Notes: generated from the letters alone by a model not told the origin. A DNA stretch of 64,000 nucleotides from Stenotrophomonas sp. 610A2 (GCF_030549615.1 NZ_CP130832.1:4548501-4612500); one strand, 5' to 3'. Positions 50,764 through 61,820 are shown, counted from the first letter of the stretch. Numbers and translations are program-made.

Positions 50764-51879
50764 TCAGCTGATTGCGCTGTCGATCTGCCAGCGCGCGAAC
50801 TCGCTTTCGAACTCGGCCAGGCTCAACAGGCCGAGACAGGCATGGGCACCGATCGGTAGCGCCTCACCACGGGCAAAGCGGCGCGCCAGCAGCACGGCGG
50901 CAAAGGTCGGAATCTCCGGGCCGTGCAGCATTGGCGCGGTCAGGTCCCAATGCACGGTGTGCTGCAGGCCGCCACGTTGGCCACGCAAGGTGATGCGCAT
51001 GCCGCCCAGATCGGTGCCGAAACGGTCGAACCAGCGCCCTGCTCGGGCGAACACGCCGGCCAAGGCTTCCATCGGCAATGGCAGGCCAATGCGGCGAAGC
51101 CAGGCCATCGCAGCCAGGCAACGCGACAGAAACGGCAACTCCAGCGCCGCGCGGAACCGCACGGTCGCCACGCCTGGATAGCGCTGCACCAGCAATGTGT
51201 GGTCCGGCACATCGCAGGGCGAAGCCAGGCGCGGACCAATGCGGGCGAAGCGTACCGGCTGCGGATCAGCCCAGCCGACCACGGTCTGCCAGCGACCATC
51301 CAACCAGCACTCGAACGGCTTGCCGCAATACGACAGCACCGCGCGCACCGTGGCCATGCCCAGGGGCGTGGCCTGCGCGGGTGCGATCACCATGTCGATG
51401 CTGTGCAGTTGATCGAACTGCGGGGCGAGTGCGTCCACGACTGCGCTGGACAGCGCCGGCAAGGTGCTGGCGCCGCTGATCGCACTGCGTTGTGTCTGTT
51501 CGGCCAAGGCCTGCAGTTGCTGCGGGAAGTCCGCGACGAAATCGCGACCATCGGCCAGGTCGATGTAGTGCATGCCGGCGCGCAGACAGGCCAGAGCCAC
51601 GTCGTAGCCCTGGCCTTGGAAAGGACCGGCGGTGTGGATGACCAGTGCCGCCCGTGTTTCCGCCAGCTGTACTTCGAAATCAGCCGCAGCGGTATCCAGC
51701 CTGCACAGTTCGATTTTCGTCAGATCCACACCAGGCAGATTGGCTGCTGCCTGCATTGGATTGCGGCCCGCGGCGATGACGGTGATGCCCGGCGTGATGG
51801 CAAGCGCACGCACGATGCGCGCACCGAAGTGGCCGTAGCCGCCGAGTACCAGAACACGACAGCTTTCCTGCTGCGACAT
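50764..51879 (-). CDS. Saccharopine dehydrogenase-like NAD(P)-binding protein
   Basis: A 371-residue protein with an N-terminal Rossmann domain (VLVLGGYGHFGARIVRAL) and blocks typical of the saccharopine-dehydrogenase-like superfamily. These are VIHTAGPFQGQGYDVALACLRAG, YIDLADGRDFV and SGASTLPALSSAVVDAL. The C-terminal part lacks an obvious catalytic signature, so the reaction cannot be named. It is probably cytoplasmic. It is separated from the BlaI gene by about 100 bases and followed upstream by a long repeat region. Confidence 0.75.
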   Translation of the reverse strand: MSQQESCRVLVLGGYGHFGARIVRALAITPGITVIAAGRNPMQAAANLPGVDLTKIELCRLDTAAADFEVQLAETRAALVIHTAGPFQGQGYDVALACLRAGMHYIDLADGRDFVADFPQQLQALAEQTQRSAISGASTLPALSSAVVDALAPQFDQLHSIDMVIAPAQATPLGMATVRAVLSYCGKPFECWLDGRWQTVVGWADPQPVRFARIGPRLASPCDVPDHTLLVQRYPGVATVRFRAALELPFLSRCLAAMAWLRRIGLPLPMEALAGVFARAGRWFDRFGTDLGGMRITLRGQRGGLQHTVHWDLTAPMLHGPEIPTFAAVLLARRFARGEALPIGAHACLGLLSLAEFESEFARWQIDSAIS

Positions 51880-51934
51880 CGGATCTTCCTGTGTGGATTG
51901 CCATACAGATTATCGACGAGAGGAGCGTTGCTTG

Positions 51935-52242
51935 GCCCCTCCCCTTTGGCGCAGCCAAGGGGGAGGTTGGGAGGTGGTGGCTTTGGACGTTGCTTGCGCT
52001 GGCTGTTTGATGTTCCAGCGAACAGCACCCCTCCCCAACCCTCCCCTGCGCCTTGCGCAAGGGAGGGAGCAGGTCCGCCGCGCTTCGTGCAAGGGAGGGG
52101 GCTTTTGCCCCTCCCCTTTGGCGTAGCCAAGGGGGAGGTTGGGAGGGGGTGGCTTTGGCCGTTGCTTGCGCTGGCTGTTTGTTGTTCCAGCGAACATCAC
52201 CCCTCCCCAGCCCTCCCCTGCGCCTTGCGCAAGGGAGGGAGC
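51935..52242. repeat. Tandem duplication (period 172) of CCTCCCC-family repeats
   Basis: A 136-base block at 51935-52070 recurs at 52107-52242 with few differences. Each block holds CCCCTCCCCTTTGGCG, then GGGGGAGGTTGGGAGG, a non-palindromic core (GTTGCTTGCGCTGGCTGTTT and TTCCAGCGAACA), and a second palindrome ending GCGCAAGGGAGGGAGC. The ~435-base gap between the two flanking genes holds no gene apart from these repeats. Confidence 0.85.
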
Positions 52243-52314
52243 GAGTGGCGCTCTTCATGCTCCTCTTACACAAACAACAGCACCCTGCATGCATACCACC
52301 GCTTGGAGTCCGCC

Positions 52315-52644
52315 ATGTACCGGATGCTGGTCATCGCCTGTTTCAGCGCCATCACCGCCACTGCCTGCAGCACTGCCCAGGTCAGCCAGGTGCAACCCAT
52401 CGATGGCGTCATCTCCGGCCAATGCCATACCGACATGGTGCGCGGGGCAGTCGGCCTTGCCGCCGGGCCGGATACCGTGGAACGTGCCCGCGTGGACAGT
52501 GACAGCCTGCAGGTGCAGGTAGTGCGCGGCAACGACCAACCCGACAGCGCGGCCTCCATCCAGACCCAGGCATCGACAGGCGGTGAGCGCCTGACCATCG
52601 AAGTCGGCCGCACCAACAACATCACCGCCATCCGCTGCGGCTGA
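52315..52644 (+). CDS. I78 family peptidase inhibitor, lipoprotein
   Basis: A 109-residue lipoprotein with signal and lipobox (CFSAITATACST). The mature part has the I78 features: VERARVDSDSLQVQVVRG, then RLTIEVGRTNNITAIRCG at the end, preceded by an early cysteine (SGQCHTDM) that probably forms a disulphide with the last one. I78 proteins inhibit serine peptidases from the periplasm. The ATG at 52315 follows TTGGAG. A second I78 gene lies at 53789. Confidence 0.85.
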   Translation: MYRMLVIACFSAITATACSTAQVSQVQPIDGVISGQCHTDMVRGAVGLAAGPDTVERARVDSDSLQVQVVRGNDQPDSAASIQTQASTGGERLTIEVGRTNNITAIRCG

Positions 52645-52652
52645 GCCCGCGC

Positions 52653-53672
52653 TCAGCCTGCCCGATGTGCGGCGCGCAGGAAACGCAGTGCCGCGGCCTC
52701 CCATTGGCGGGGGCCGCGCAGGGCCTGCATCGCGCTCAGCTTGCCGTCGCGCCAGCCGTCGAAGACACAGGGATCGATATAGGCCTTGCGGCACACCGCC
52801 GGGGTGTTGCCCAGCATCGCCGCCACCGCGGCGATCACCTGGTTCTGCGATGCGCTCAGCGCGCGCTCGCCACCGGTTTCGGGCACCGGCAGCTGGGCCA
52901 GTTCACGCAACGCCACCAGCGTGCCACCCCATGTGCGGAAATCCTTGGCGCTGAAGTCAGCGCCGGTGGCGTTGCGCAGGTAATCGTTGACGTCGCTTGA
53001 GCTTACCGGCCGCACCTTGCCGTCATCGTCGCGGTACTGGAACAACAGCTGTCCCGGCAGTTGTTGGCAACGCCGCACCAGCGCCGATAGTTGCCGGTCA
53101 TCGATGACCATGGCCTGCGCCTGGCCAGACTTGCCACGGAAGCGCAACCGCGCCTTGCCTTGGCCAGCACGTTCCAGATGTCGGTTGCGCAGCGTGGTCA
53201 GCCCATAGGAATGGTTGTCGCGTGCATAGGCATCGTTGCCGATGCGGGCAAGCGTGCGGCCCATCACCGCAATCACTATCGCCAACACCTTCTCGCGTGG
53301 CAGGCCGGGCAAGGCCAGGTCGCTGCGCACGCGCCGGCGCAGGCTTGGCAATGCCTTGCCGAATGCAACAATGCGATCGAACTTGTTGTCACTGCGGGTG
53401 CGTACCCAGTCCGGGTGGTAACGGTATTGCTTGCGGCCACGCGCATCGCGACCGCAGGCCTGCAGATGGCCGTTGGCCTGCGCGCAGATCCATACCTGGG
53501 TATAGGCTGGCGGAATCGCCAGACGCTTGATGCGCTCCAGCGTAGCCGGCGCCCGCACCGTCTTGCCACGCGCATCCACATAGCGGAAGCCGCGCCCGGC
53601 GCGCTGGCGGAGAATGCCCGGTTCGCCATCATGGCTATGACGCAACGCAGACCCTGCCGATGTCGCGGCCAT
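52653..53672 (-). CDS. DNA topoisomerase IB
   Basis: A 339-residue eukaryotic/poxvirus-type topoisomerase that relaxes supercoils by transient 3'-phosphotyrosine cleavage. Visible motifs are GFRYVDARGKTVRAP, IPPAYTQVWICAQANGHLQA, GRKQYRYHPDW, the catalytic block NHSYGLTTLRNRHLE, and the nucleophile Tyr298 in CRKAYIDP. The length is normal. It is convergent with the upstream I78 gene (8-base gap) and divergent from the downstream one. Confidence 0.93.
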   Translation of the reverse strand: MAATSAGSALRHSHDGEPGILRQRAGRGFRYVDARGKTVRAPATLERIKRLAIPPAYTQVWICAQANGHLQACGRDARGRKQYRYHPDWVRTRSDNKFDRIVAFGKALPSLRRRVRSDLALPGLPREKVLAIVIAVMGRTLARIGNDAYARDNHSYGLTTLRNRHLERAGQGKARLRFRGKSGQAQAMVIDDRQLSALVRRCQQLPGQLLFQYRDDDGKVRPVSSSDVNDYLRNATGADFSAKDFRTWGGTLVALRELAQLPVPETGGERALSASQNQVIAAVAAMLGNTPAVCRKAYIDPCVFDGWRDGKLSAMQALRGPRQWEAAALRFLRAAHRAG

Positions 53673-53788
53673 CGCTGCTCCAGCAAATAAACGGTGGCGG
53701 AGTATCGCGCAGTGCTTTGCGACGCAGCGTCAACATGGCCATCACTTGGCGATATGCTTGGCTCGTCCCTCAATAGCTTGGAGTTCCG

Positions 53789-54175
53789 ATGCAATTCCCG
53801 TCGACGCCGCGCGCCCTGCGCCGCCCCGCCGCCCTGATTGCCACCGCTGCACTGCTGCTGGCCCTGAGCGCCTGCACAAAGCCGGCCCCGGAAGAACAGG
53901 ATGAGGCACTGAACCAATCACAGCAGGCCGCCGAGGCCGCTGCCGCTCCCGCTGAAGCCACACCGCCGCCGGGCGCCTGCGACGCCAGCCAGGTGCAGGG
54001 TCTGGTCGGCCAGACCTACAGCGAGGCCATGCAGGCCCAGGCCAAGGAAGACGCCGGTGCCACCGACGTGCGCGTGCTCAAGCCCAACCAGCCGGTCACG
54101 ATGGAGTTCATCGGCGAGCGCCTGAACATCGAAATCGACGACAAGGGCACCATCAGCGGCGTCCGCTGCGGCTGA
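53789..54175 (+). CDS. I78 family peptidase inhibitor, lipoprotein
   Basis: A 128-residue lipoprotein. The signal ends LLLALSACTK, and an Ala/Glu/Pro-rich spacer of ~30 residues follows. The I78 core begins GACDASQVQGLVGQTYSEAMQ and contains the typical ATDVRVLKPNQPVTMEFIGERLNIEID, ending GVRCG. The two cysteines probably form a disulphide. GGAG precedes the ATG by six bases. It is a paralogue of the protein at 52315 and is transcribed away from the topoisomerase gene. Confidence 0.88.
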   Translation: MQFPSTPRALRRPAALIATAALLLALSACTKPAPEEQDEALNQSQQAAEAAAAPAEATPPPGACDASQVQGLVGQTYSEAMQAQAKEDAGATDVRVLKPNQPVTMEFIGERLNIEIDDKGTISGVRCG

Positions 54176-54187
54176 ATTGGCAGCGCC

Positions 54188-54210
54188 AAAGCCTTGCTGG
54201 GCAAGGCTTT
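54188..54210 (+). terminator. Hairpin after the I78 gene, possible terminator
   Basis: AAAGCCTTGC and GCAAGGCTTT form a ten-pair stem around TGG, 12 bases after the stop codon. No T-run follows on the plus strand, so it may be rho-dependent or only stabilise the transcript. Confidence 0.5.
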
Positions 54211-54482
54211 GGTTGCGCTCGCAACGATGTATTGCGGCGTTGCAACAACTGTGATTTAGTCGAACCATCCGGTGACCTCAAGGTGCGCTCCAGGTTGAGC
54301 ACATCATGTGCATTGGATGGGCGCGAGGGCGCTTGGATCAGGCGCAGGACGCCATCGGGGCGTGTGCCGGGTCTTATCCCAACAGCACGTGCGGCAGCAC
54401 GGCGCGAACCATCTGATAGGCATGACGTGCTCTGCGAGCGGGCAGGAGTGTCGCCGCTCACCTGAATCGCACCGAGGCACAG
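54211..54482 (+). other. Leader and promoter region of gltB
   Basis: This stretch holds no convincing gene. It presumably contains the gltB promoter. A GTTGCGCTCGCAAC dyad lies at about 54212-54225. GAGG stands a few bases before the gltB ATG. I see no riboswitch-like fold. Confidence 0.4.
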
Positions 54483-57400
54483 ATGGCAGTCCGCACCCCG
54501 CTAGGGCTTTACGACCCGCAAGACGAACGCGACGCCTGTGGTTTCGGCATGGTCGCGCAGCTCGACGACCAGCCATCGCGCCTGTTGGTGGATACTGCCA
54601 TCGCCGCCCTGTCGCGCATGACCCACCGTGGTGGTGTTGCCGCCGACGGGCTCACCGGCGACGGTTGCGGCCTGCTGTTGCGCAAACCCACCGTGTTCCT
54701 GCGCCAACTGGCTGAAGAAGCCGGCATCGCACTCGGTCCGAATTTTGCAGCGGGTGTGGTGTTCCTGCCGCACGATCCCGTTGCCGCGCAGCGATGTCGT
54801 GAGGAACTGGATGCACAGCTGCGTGCCGCCGGCTGCCATCCGCGCGGTTGGCGTGAAGTCCCTACCGATGACAGCGTTTGTGGCCAGCTGGCGCGCGACA
54901 CGCTGCCGAAGATCGAACAGGTGTTCGTCGATGCCGACATCGACCAGAGCGCCGAACAATTCGCGCTGGCGCTGTTCATGGCCCGCCGCCGCAGCGAACA
55001 GACCCTGCGCGATGTCGCCGACTACTACGTCACCACGCTCAGCGCCGAAGCCATCAGCTACAAGGGCATGGTGCTGCCGGACAAGCTGAGCACTTTCTTC
55101 CCGGACCTGCAGCGCCACGAACTGGCGTCCAGCGTGGTGGTATTCCACCAGCGCTTCTCCACCAACACGATGCCGCGCTGGCCGCTGGCCCATCCATTCC
55201 GCATGCTCGCCCACAACGGCGAGATCAACACCATCGAAGGCAACCGCCACTGGGCGCAGGCGCGCAGCAAGGTGTGGAAGACGCCGAAGTTCGACATCGC
55301 CGAACTCGACCCGGTGATCTCGATGCACGGCTCCGATTCGCAGAGCATGGACAACATGCTGGAGCTGATGGTGGCCGGTGGCATGGAGTTGATCCAGGCG
55401 CTGCGCATCCTGGTGCCGCCGGCAACGCAATCGTTGGAATTCAAGGACGCCGACCTCGCCGCGTTCTACGAGTTTTATGGCTTGAACAGCGAGCCGTGGG
55501 ATGGCCCGGCCGGCATCGTCGCCTGCGATGGCCGCTACGCCGCCTGCACGCTGGACCGCAATGGCCTGCGCCCGGCGCGCTGGATGCTGACTTCCGACCG
55601 CCACTTCCTGGTCGCCTCCGAAGCCGGCGTATGGGAAGTGCCGACCGAGCGCGTGGTGCGCAAGGGCAAGCTCGGTCCGGGCCAGATGATGGCCATCGAT
55701 CTCAAGCGTGGTGACCTGCTCGATTCCGAAGCCATCGACCGCATCAACCGTGCACGTGCGCCGTACAAGCAATGGCTGCACCAGGGTGTGACCTACCTGC
55801 AGACCGAGTTGATCGATCCCTCGCTGGCCGAGGAGCCGTTCGACGAAGCGACGCTGCGCAGTTACCACAAGCTGTTCCAGCTCACGACCGAGGAACTGGA
55901 GCAGGTGCTGCGGCCGCTGGCCGAAACCGGACAGGAAGCCACCGGCTCGATGGGCGATGACACGCCCATCGCTGTGCTCAGCCGCCACACCCGTCCACTG
56001 TACGACTACTTCCGCCAGGCCTTCGCGCAGGTCACCAACCCGCCGATCGATCCGCTGCGCGAAGAATGCGCGATGTCGCTGACCACCCAGCTCGGCAAGG
56101 AGACCAACATCTTCCATGCCGGCGCGGAGACGGTGAACCACGTCATCCTCAACTCGCCAGTGCTGAGCCAGCGCAAGCTACGCCAGTTGCTGAAGATGGA
56201 GCAGTACGTCGAGCGCAATCGTTTGATCGACCTGTCCTACAGCGTCGAGGAAGGTTTGAAAGCCGGCATCGAGCGCATCTGCGGCGAGTGCGAGCAGGCC
56301 GCACGCGATGGCGTGGTGATGTTGTTGCTGTCCGACCGCTACCCGGTCGCCGACCGGCCGATGGTGCATGCACTGCTGGCCACCAGCGCCGTGCATCACC
56401 ATCTCTCGAAGGTCGGGCTGCGCTGCGACGTCAACCTGATCCTGGAAACCGGCACCGCCCGCGACGCGCACCACATGGCCTGCCTGCTGGGCTTTGGTGC
56501 GACCGCGGTGTATCCGTATCTCGCCTATCAGACGCTGTTCGACCTGGGCCGGCGCGGCATCCTGCAATTGAAGAAGGGCGGTGAGGTTTCACAGATCGGC
56601 CGCAGCTACCGCAAGGGCATCTACAAGGGCCTGAGCAAGATCATCTCGAAGATGGGCATCTGCACCATTGCCAGTTATCGCGGCGCGCAGCTGTTCGAGA
56701 TCGTCGGCCTGGATCCGGATGTGGTTGAACTGTGCTTCCCGGATACCGCTGCCCGCATCGGCGGCGTGGGCCTGGCGCGTCTGGATACCGAAGCACGCGA
56801 GCTCACCGTGCGTGCCTGGAACGATCTGGCGCAGCCGGAAGTAGGCGGCCTGCTCAAGTACGTACACGGCGGCGAATACCATATGTACAACCCGGACGTG
56901 GTGATGACGCTGCAGCGCGCATCACGCACCGGCGATGCCGAAGACTGGCGCAAGTACATGGACGCGGTGCATTCGCGCCCGACCTCGGCGCTGCGCGATC
57001 TGCTGCAGCTCAAGCCGGCGGCAACGCCGGTGCCATTGGATGAAGTGGAACCGGCCGAGGCACTATTCAAGCGCTTCGATACCGCCGCCATTTCCCTGGG
57101 CGCACTGTCGCCGGAAGCGCATGAAGCGCTGGCGATTGCGATGAACCGCCTCGGTGGCCGCTCCAACTCCGGTGAAGGCGGCGAAGATCCCGCGCGCTAT
57201 GGCACCGAGAAGCGTTCCAAGATCAAGCAGGTGGCCTCCGGTCGCTTTGGCGTCACCGCCGAATACCTGGTCAATGCCGAAGTGCTGCAGATCAAGGTCG
57301 CGCAGGGCGCCAAGCCCGGCGAAGGTGGCCAGCTGCCCGGCCACAAGGTCAACGAGCTGATCGCACGCCTGCGCTACGCCAAGCCCGGCATCGGCCTGAT

Positions 57401-58937
57401 CTCGCCGCCACCGCATCACGACATCTATTCGATCGAAGATCTGGCGCAGCTCATCTACGACCTGAAGCAGGTCAATCCGGATGCGTTGGTATCGGTGAAG
57501 CTGGTCTCACATGCAGGCGTCGGCACCATTGCTGCCGGCGTGGTAAAAGCCGGCGCCGACCTGATCACCGTATCCGGCCACGACGGTGGCACCGGTGCCT
57601 CGCCGATCAGTTCGATCCGCTATGCCGGCGTGCCGTGGGAACTGGGCGTGGCTGAATCGCACCAGGCGCTGGTCGGCAACGACCTGCGCAGCCGCACCAT
57701 CCTGCAGACCGACGGTGGCCTGAAGACCGGCCTGGATGTGGTCAAGGCCGCCCTGCTCGGCGCCGACAGCTTCGGCTTCGGCACCGGCCCGATGATCGTG
57801 CTCGGCTGCAGGTACCTGCGCATCTGCCATCTCAACAACTGCGCAACCGGCGTCGCCACCCAGGACGAGCGCCTGCGTGCCGGCTACTTCACCGGTCTGC
57901 CGGAACGCGTGGAGAACTTCTTCCGCCTGTTGGCTGAGGAAGTGCGCGAGTGGCTGTCGTACCTGGGCGTGCGTTCGCTGGATGAAATCGTCGGCCGCAC
58001 CGATCTGCTGCAGCAGCTGGAAGTGTCGCCGCGCGAAGGCGTCAAGGTCGATCTGTCGCGCCTGCTCGCGCCTGCGCATTACGACGGCGCGCATTGCGCC
58101 GCGCAGCGCCTGTACCAGTCGCCAGACAGCCTGGCCACGCAGATGGACAACCTGCTCGCCGCTGCCATCGCCAACAAGCAGGGCGGTGAGCATCGCTTCC
58201 TGATCCACAACACCGACCGCTCGGTGGGCACGCGCCTGTCCGGCACCATCGCCCGCGCGCATGGCAACCACGGCATGAGCGAAACACCGTTGAACCTGCG
58301 CTTCCGCGGCACTGCCGGGCAAAGCTTCGGTGCGTTCAACGTCGGCGGCCTGAACCTGGAAGTGGAAGGCGAAGCCAACGACTACGTTGGCAAAGGCATG
58401 GCCGGCGGCCGCCTGGTGGTACGCCCACCGCGTGGCGCCCGCTTCGAGGCCCGCAACACCGCCATCATCGGCAACACCTGCCTGTACGGTGCAACCGGCG
58501 GCGAGCTGTTTGCCGCAGGACGCGCCGGCGAACGCTTCGGCGTGCGCAACTCCGGCGCACTGGCGGTGATTGAAGGCGCCGGCGACCACTGCTGCGAATA
58601 CATGACCGACGGCGTGGTCGCAGTGCTTGGCAAGGTCGGCCTGAACTTCGGTGCCGGCTTCACTGGTGGTTTGGCCTATGTGCTCGACGTCGATCGCGAT
58701 TTCGTCGACCGCTACAACCACGAGCTGATCGACATTCATCGCATCTCGACCGAAGGCTTCGAGAACCATCGCCAGCACCTGCACACCTTGATCGGCCGTC
58801 ACCGCGAGTTGACCGGCAGCATCTGGGCGCAGCAGATCCTCGATGAGTTCCGCGATTACGTCGGCAAATTCTGGTTGGTCAAACCCAAGGCCGCCAGCAT
58901 CGAGTCGCTGGCCGAGTCTTTGCGCCGCGCCGCTTGA
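54483..58937 (+). CDS. gltB: Glutamate synthase, large subunit
   Basis: A 1484-residue large subunit of NADPH-glutamate synthase, which makes two glutamates from glutamine and 2-oxoglutarate. Cys19, in DACGFGMVAQ, is the expected amidotransferase nucleophile after removal of a short propeptide. The central domain, the FMN-binding synthase domain (GEGGEDPARYGTEKRSKIKQVASG; SGHDGGTGASPISS) and the cysteines of the 3Fe-4S cluster (C1109, C1115, C1120 in CRYLRICHLNNCATG) are all visible. A C-terminal β-helix (GGRLVVRPPRGARFEARN) follows. Length and order are normal. The small-subunit gene follows after 134 bases containing palindromes. Confidence 0.97.
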   Translation: MAVRTPLGLYDPQDERDACGFGMVAQLDDQPSRLLVDTAIAALSRMTHRGGVAADGLTGDGCGLLLRKPTVFLRQLAEEAGIALGPNFAAGVVFLPHDPVAAQRCREELDAQLRAAGCHPRGWREVPTDDSVCGQLARDTLPKIEQVFVDADIDQSAEQFALALFMARRRSEQTLRDVADYYVTTLSAEAISYKGMVLPDKLSTFFPDLQRHELASSVVVFHQRFSTNTMPRWPLAHPFRMLAHNGEINTIEGNRHWAQARSKVWKTPKFDIAELDPVISMHGSDSQSMDNMLELMVAGGMELIQALRILVPPATQSLEFKDADLAAFYEFYGLNSEPWDGPAGIVACDGRYAACTLDRNGLRPARWMLTSDRHFLVASEAGVWEVPTERVVRKGKLGPGQMMAIDLKRGDLLDSEAIDRINRARAPYKQWLHQGVTYLQTELIDPSLAEEPFDEATLRSYHKLFQLTTEELEQVLRPLAETGQEATGSMGDDTPIAVLSRHTRPLYDYFRQAFAQVTNPPIDPLREECAMSLTTQLGKETNIFHAGAETVNHVILNSPVLSQRKLRQLLKMEQYVERNRLIDLSYSVEEGLKAGIERICGECEQAARDGVVMLLLSDRYPVADRPMVHALLATSAVHHHLSKVGLRCDVNLILETGTARDAHHMACLLGFGATAVYPYLAYQTLFDLGRRGILQLKKGGEVSQIGRSYRKGIYKGLSKIISKMGICTIASYRGAQLFEIVGLDPDVVELCFPDTAARIGGVGLARLDTEARELTVRAWNDLAQPEVGGLLKYVHGGEYHMYNPDVVMTLQRASRTGDAEDWRKYMDAVHSRPTSALRDLLQLKPAATPVPLDEVEPAEALFKRFDTAAISLGALSPEAHEALAIAMNRLGGRSNSGEGGEDPARYGTEKRSKIKQVASGRFGVTAEYLVNAEVLQIKVAQGAKPGEGGQLPGHKVNELIARLRYAKPGIGLISPPPHHDIYSIEDLAQLIYDLKQVNPDALVSVKLVSHAGVGTIAAGVVKAGADLITVSGHDGGTGASPISSIRYAGVPWELGVAESHQALVGNDLRSRTILQTDGGLKTGLDVVKAALLGADSFGFGTGPMIVLGCRYLRICHLNNCATGVATQDERLRAGYFTGLPERVENFFRLLAEEVREWLSYLGVRSLDEIVGRTDLLQQLEVSPREGVKVDLSRLLAPAHYDGAHCAAQRLYQSPDSLATQMDNLLAAAIANKQGGEHRFLIHNTDRSVGTRLSGTIARAHGNHGMSETPLNLRFRGTAGQSFGAFNVGGLNLEVEGEANDYVGKGMAGGRLVVRPPRGARFEARNTAIIGNTCLYGATGGELFAAGRAGERFGVRNSGALAVIEGAGDHCCEYMTDGVVAVLGKVGLNFGAGFTGGLAYVLDVDRDFVDRYNHELIDIHRISTEGFENHRQHLHTLIGRHRELTGSIWAQQILDEFRDYVGKFWLVKPKAASIESLAESLRRAA

Positions 58938-58945
58938 CGGCTTGA

Positions 58946-60517
<1,572 letters not shown>

Positions 60518-60540
60518 GGTCGGGTCCGCGCCAAGAGCGC

Positions 60541-60820
60541 CCTCACCCCTACCCCTCTCCCGTTGAAACGGGAGAGGGGATTACTTCGGCATTGTTTGTC
60601 TAATAGCCGCTGAGTTCGCTGCTTCGGCTATTGACTCTGGCTGTTGGCTTTGGCTTTGGCTGTTGGCTTTGGCTTTGGCTGTTGGCTTTGGCTGTTGGCT
60701 TTGGACTATCCGTTCACCCGATAGCGCCGCATTCCCTTCTCCCGCATGCGGGAGAAGGTGCCCGGAGAGCGGATGAGGGGAGCTTTAGCTTTAGCTTTAG
60801 CTTTAGCTTTGGCTTTAGCT
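60541..60820. repeat. Palindromes and GCTTTG/GCTGTTG arrays before the MGS-like gene
   Basis: A leftward palindrome is at 60541-60579. A GGCTTT/GGCTGTT array is at about 60639-60702, and a head-plus-GGATGAGGGG element at 60734-60780. An AGCTTT hexamer array is at 60781-60820, ending about 69 bases before the next start codon. No gene is convincing in this 371-base gap. Confidence 0.8.
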
Positions 60821-60888
60821 CCAACGCCACCAACAAGCCGGCACCCAGCTGCCCTACACTCAGAAACTCCGCACAAAGAGAAGCAGCA

Positions 60889-61761
60889 ATGCGCATCGGT
60901 CTGGCCGCAAACCGTCTCCACCACGAAAGCGCCGACGCTGCGTTGTTCCGTTGGCTACGCGCCAGCGAAAACGGAATCCGCGAACTTGGCGTGGAACTGC
61001 ACGCTGTTGGCCGCACCTACGACGCCATTGCCAGCACCCATCCCCTGCAGGATTACCCCGGACTTCAGCGCTATCCAAACGGCCGCGAAGGTGGCTTGAT
61101 GAAGCTCGTTGCCGAAGTTGTCGGCATGGGAACCCCGGAGCGCACACTCGATGGCGCGATCTACTTCATCGATCCGGTCGATTCCTCGTCCGTCTTCCCG
61201 GAAGCCATCGCACTCAAGCGTCAGTGCGTCATCCACGGAAAGCCCTTCATCTCCACGGTGGCCACCGCACGTGACTGGATTGAAATGGAGCGCATCCACG
61301 CCGGCTTCGCTCCGGATCCAGGCGCAGATGATCTACACGACTTCAGCAAACAGACGCTGGCGCTGATCGCCCACGATGCGCGCAAGCCACAGATGCTGGC
61401 CTTCGCCGCCGAGCACTTCGACGTCTTGTCGCAATTCGAACAACGCATCGGTACCGGCACCACCGGTCAGCGCTTGAACGAGATGGCCTGGAGCCGCGGC
61501 TGGCCACGCGAGCAGGAATGGATCCACCGCTTCCAGAGCGGCCCGCTTGGTGGCGACGCACAGATTGCGGACCGTGTGCTCGAACACCGCTGTCAACGCG
61601 CGATCTTCTTTGAAGACCCGCATGTGGCGCGCCAGCATGAAGCGGACATCCAGCTGCTCGAGCGCGCAGTGACCACGGTCACCGACGATGCGGTATGTAT
61701 CACCGCGCCCAATATCGCAGCCCGCTGGGCAACTGCCGCGCAGATACGCCAGAAAGCCTGA
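60889..61761 (+). CDS. Protein with two methylglyoxal-synthase-like domains
   Basis: A 290-residue protein made of two similar halves. The C-terminal half (from about residue 160) carries MGS motifs: LALIAHDARKPQM, RIGTGTTGQRL and SGPLGGDAQIAD, then AIFFEDPHVARQHEADI. These are the phosphate-binding and catalytic-aspartate regions of MgsA, which turns dihydroxyacetone phosphate into methylglyoxal. The N-terminal half (residues 1-135) has the same outline (IGLAANRLHHES; AIYFIDPVDSSSVFPEAIALK; PFISTVATARDWI) but degenerate site residues. I chose the ATG at 60889; the frame upstream runs through hexamer repeats and is not coding. Typical MgsA has one domain of ~150 residues. Confidence 0.75.
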   Translation: MRIGLAANRLHHESADAALFRWLRASENGIRELGVELHAVGRTYDAIASTHPLQDYPGLQRYPNGREGGLMKLVAEVVGMGTPERTLDGAIYFIDPVDSSSVFPEAIALKRQCVIHGKPFISTVATARDWIEMERIHAGFAPDPGADDLHDFSKQTLALIAHDARKPQMLAFAAEHFDVLSQFEQRIGTGTTGQRLNEMAWSRGWPREQEWIHRFQSGPLGGDAQIADRVLEHRCQRAIFFEDPHVARQHEADIQLLERAVTTVTDDAVCITAPNIAARWATAAQIRQKA

Positions 61762-61763
61762 CC

Positions 61764-61788
61764 GTAGTGCCGAGCCATGCTCGGCATC
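61764..61788 (+). repeat. SMAG unit (GTAG-headed)
   Basis: GTAGTGCCGAGCCATGCTCG begins three bases after the stop of the MGS-like gene and probably marks its transcript end. Confidence 0.8.
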
Positions 61789-61820
61789 GGCTATCCAGGC
61801 GACGCCAGCAGAGCCCCTAC

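Noticed and set aside
51935..52242. Regularly spaced repeats as a CRISPR array
   Set aside because: Only two copies of a 136-base block with palindromes, no short repeat-spacer pattern and no cas genes.
60631..60888. In-frame extension of the MGS-like protein upstream of 60889
   Set aside because: The extension translates hexamer repeats and palindromes into low-complexity SFSF and LWLW runs; the family start and context support the ATG at 60889.
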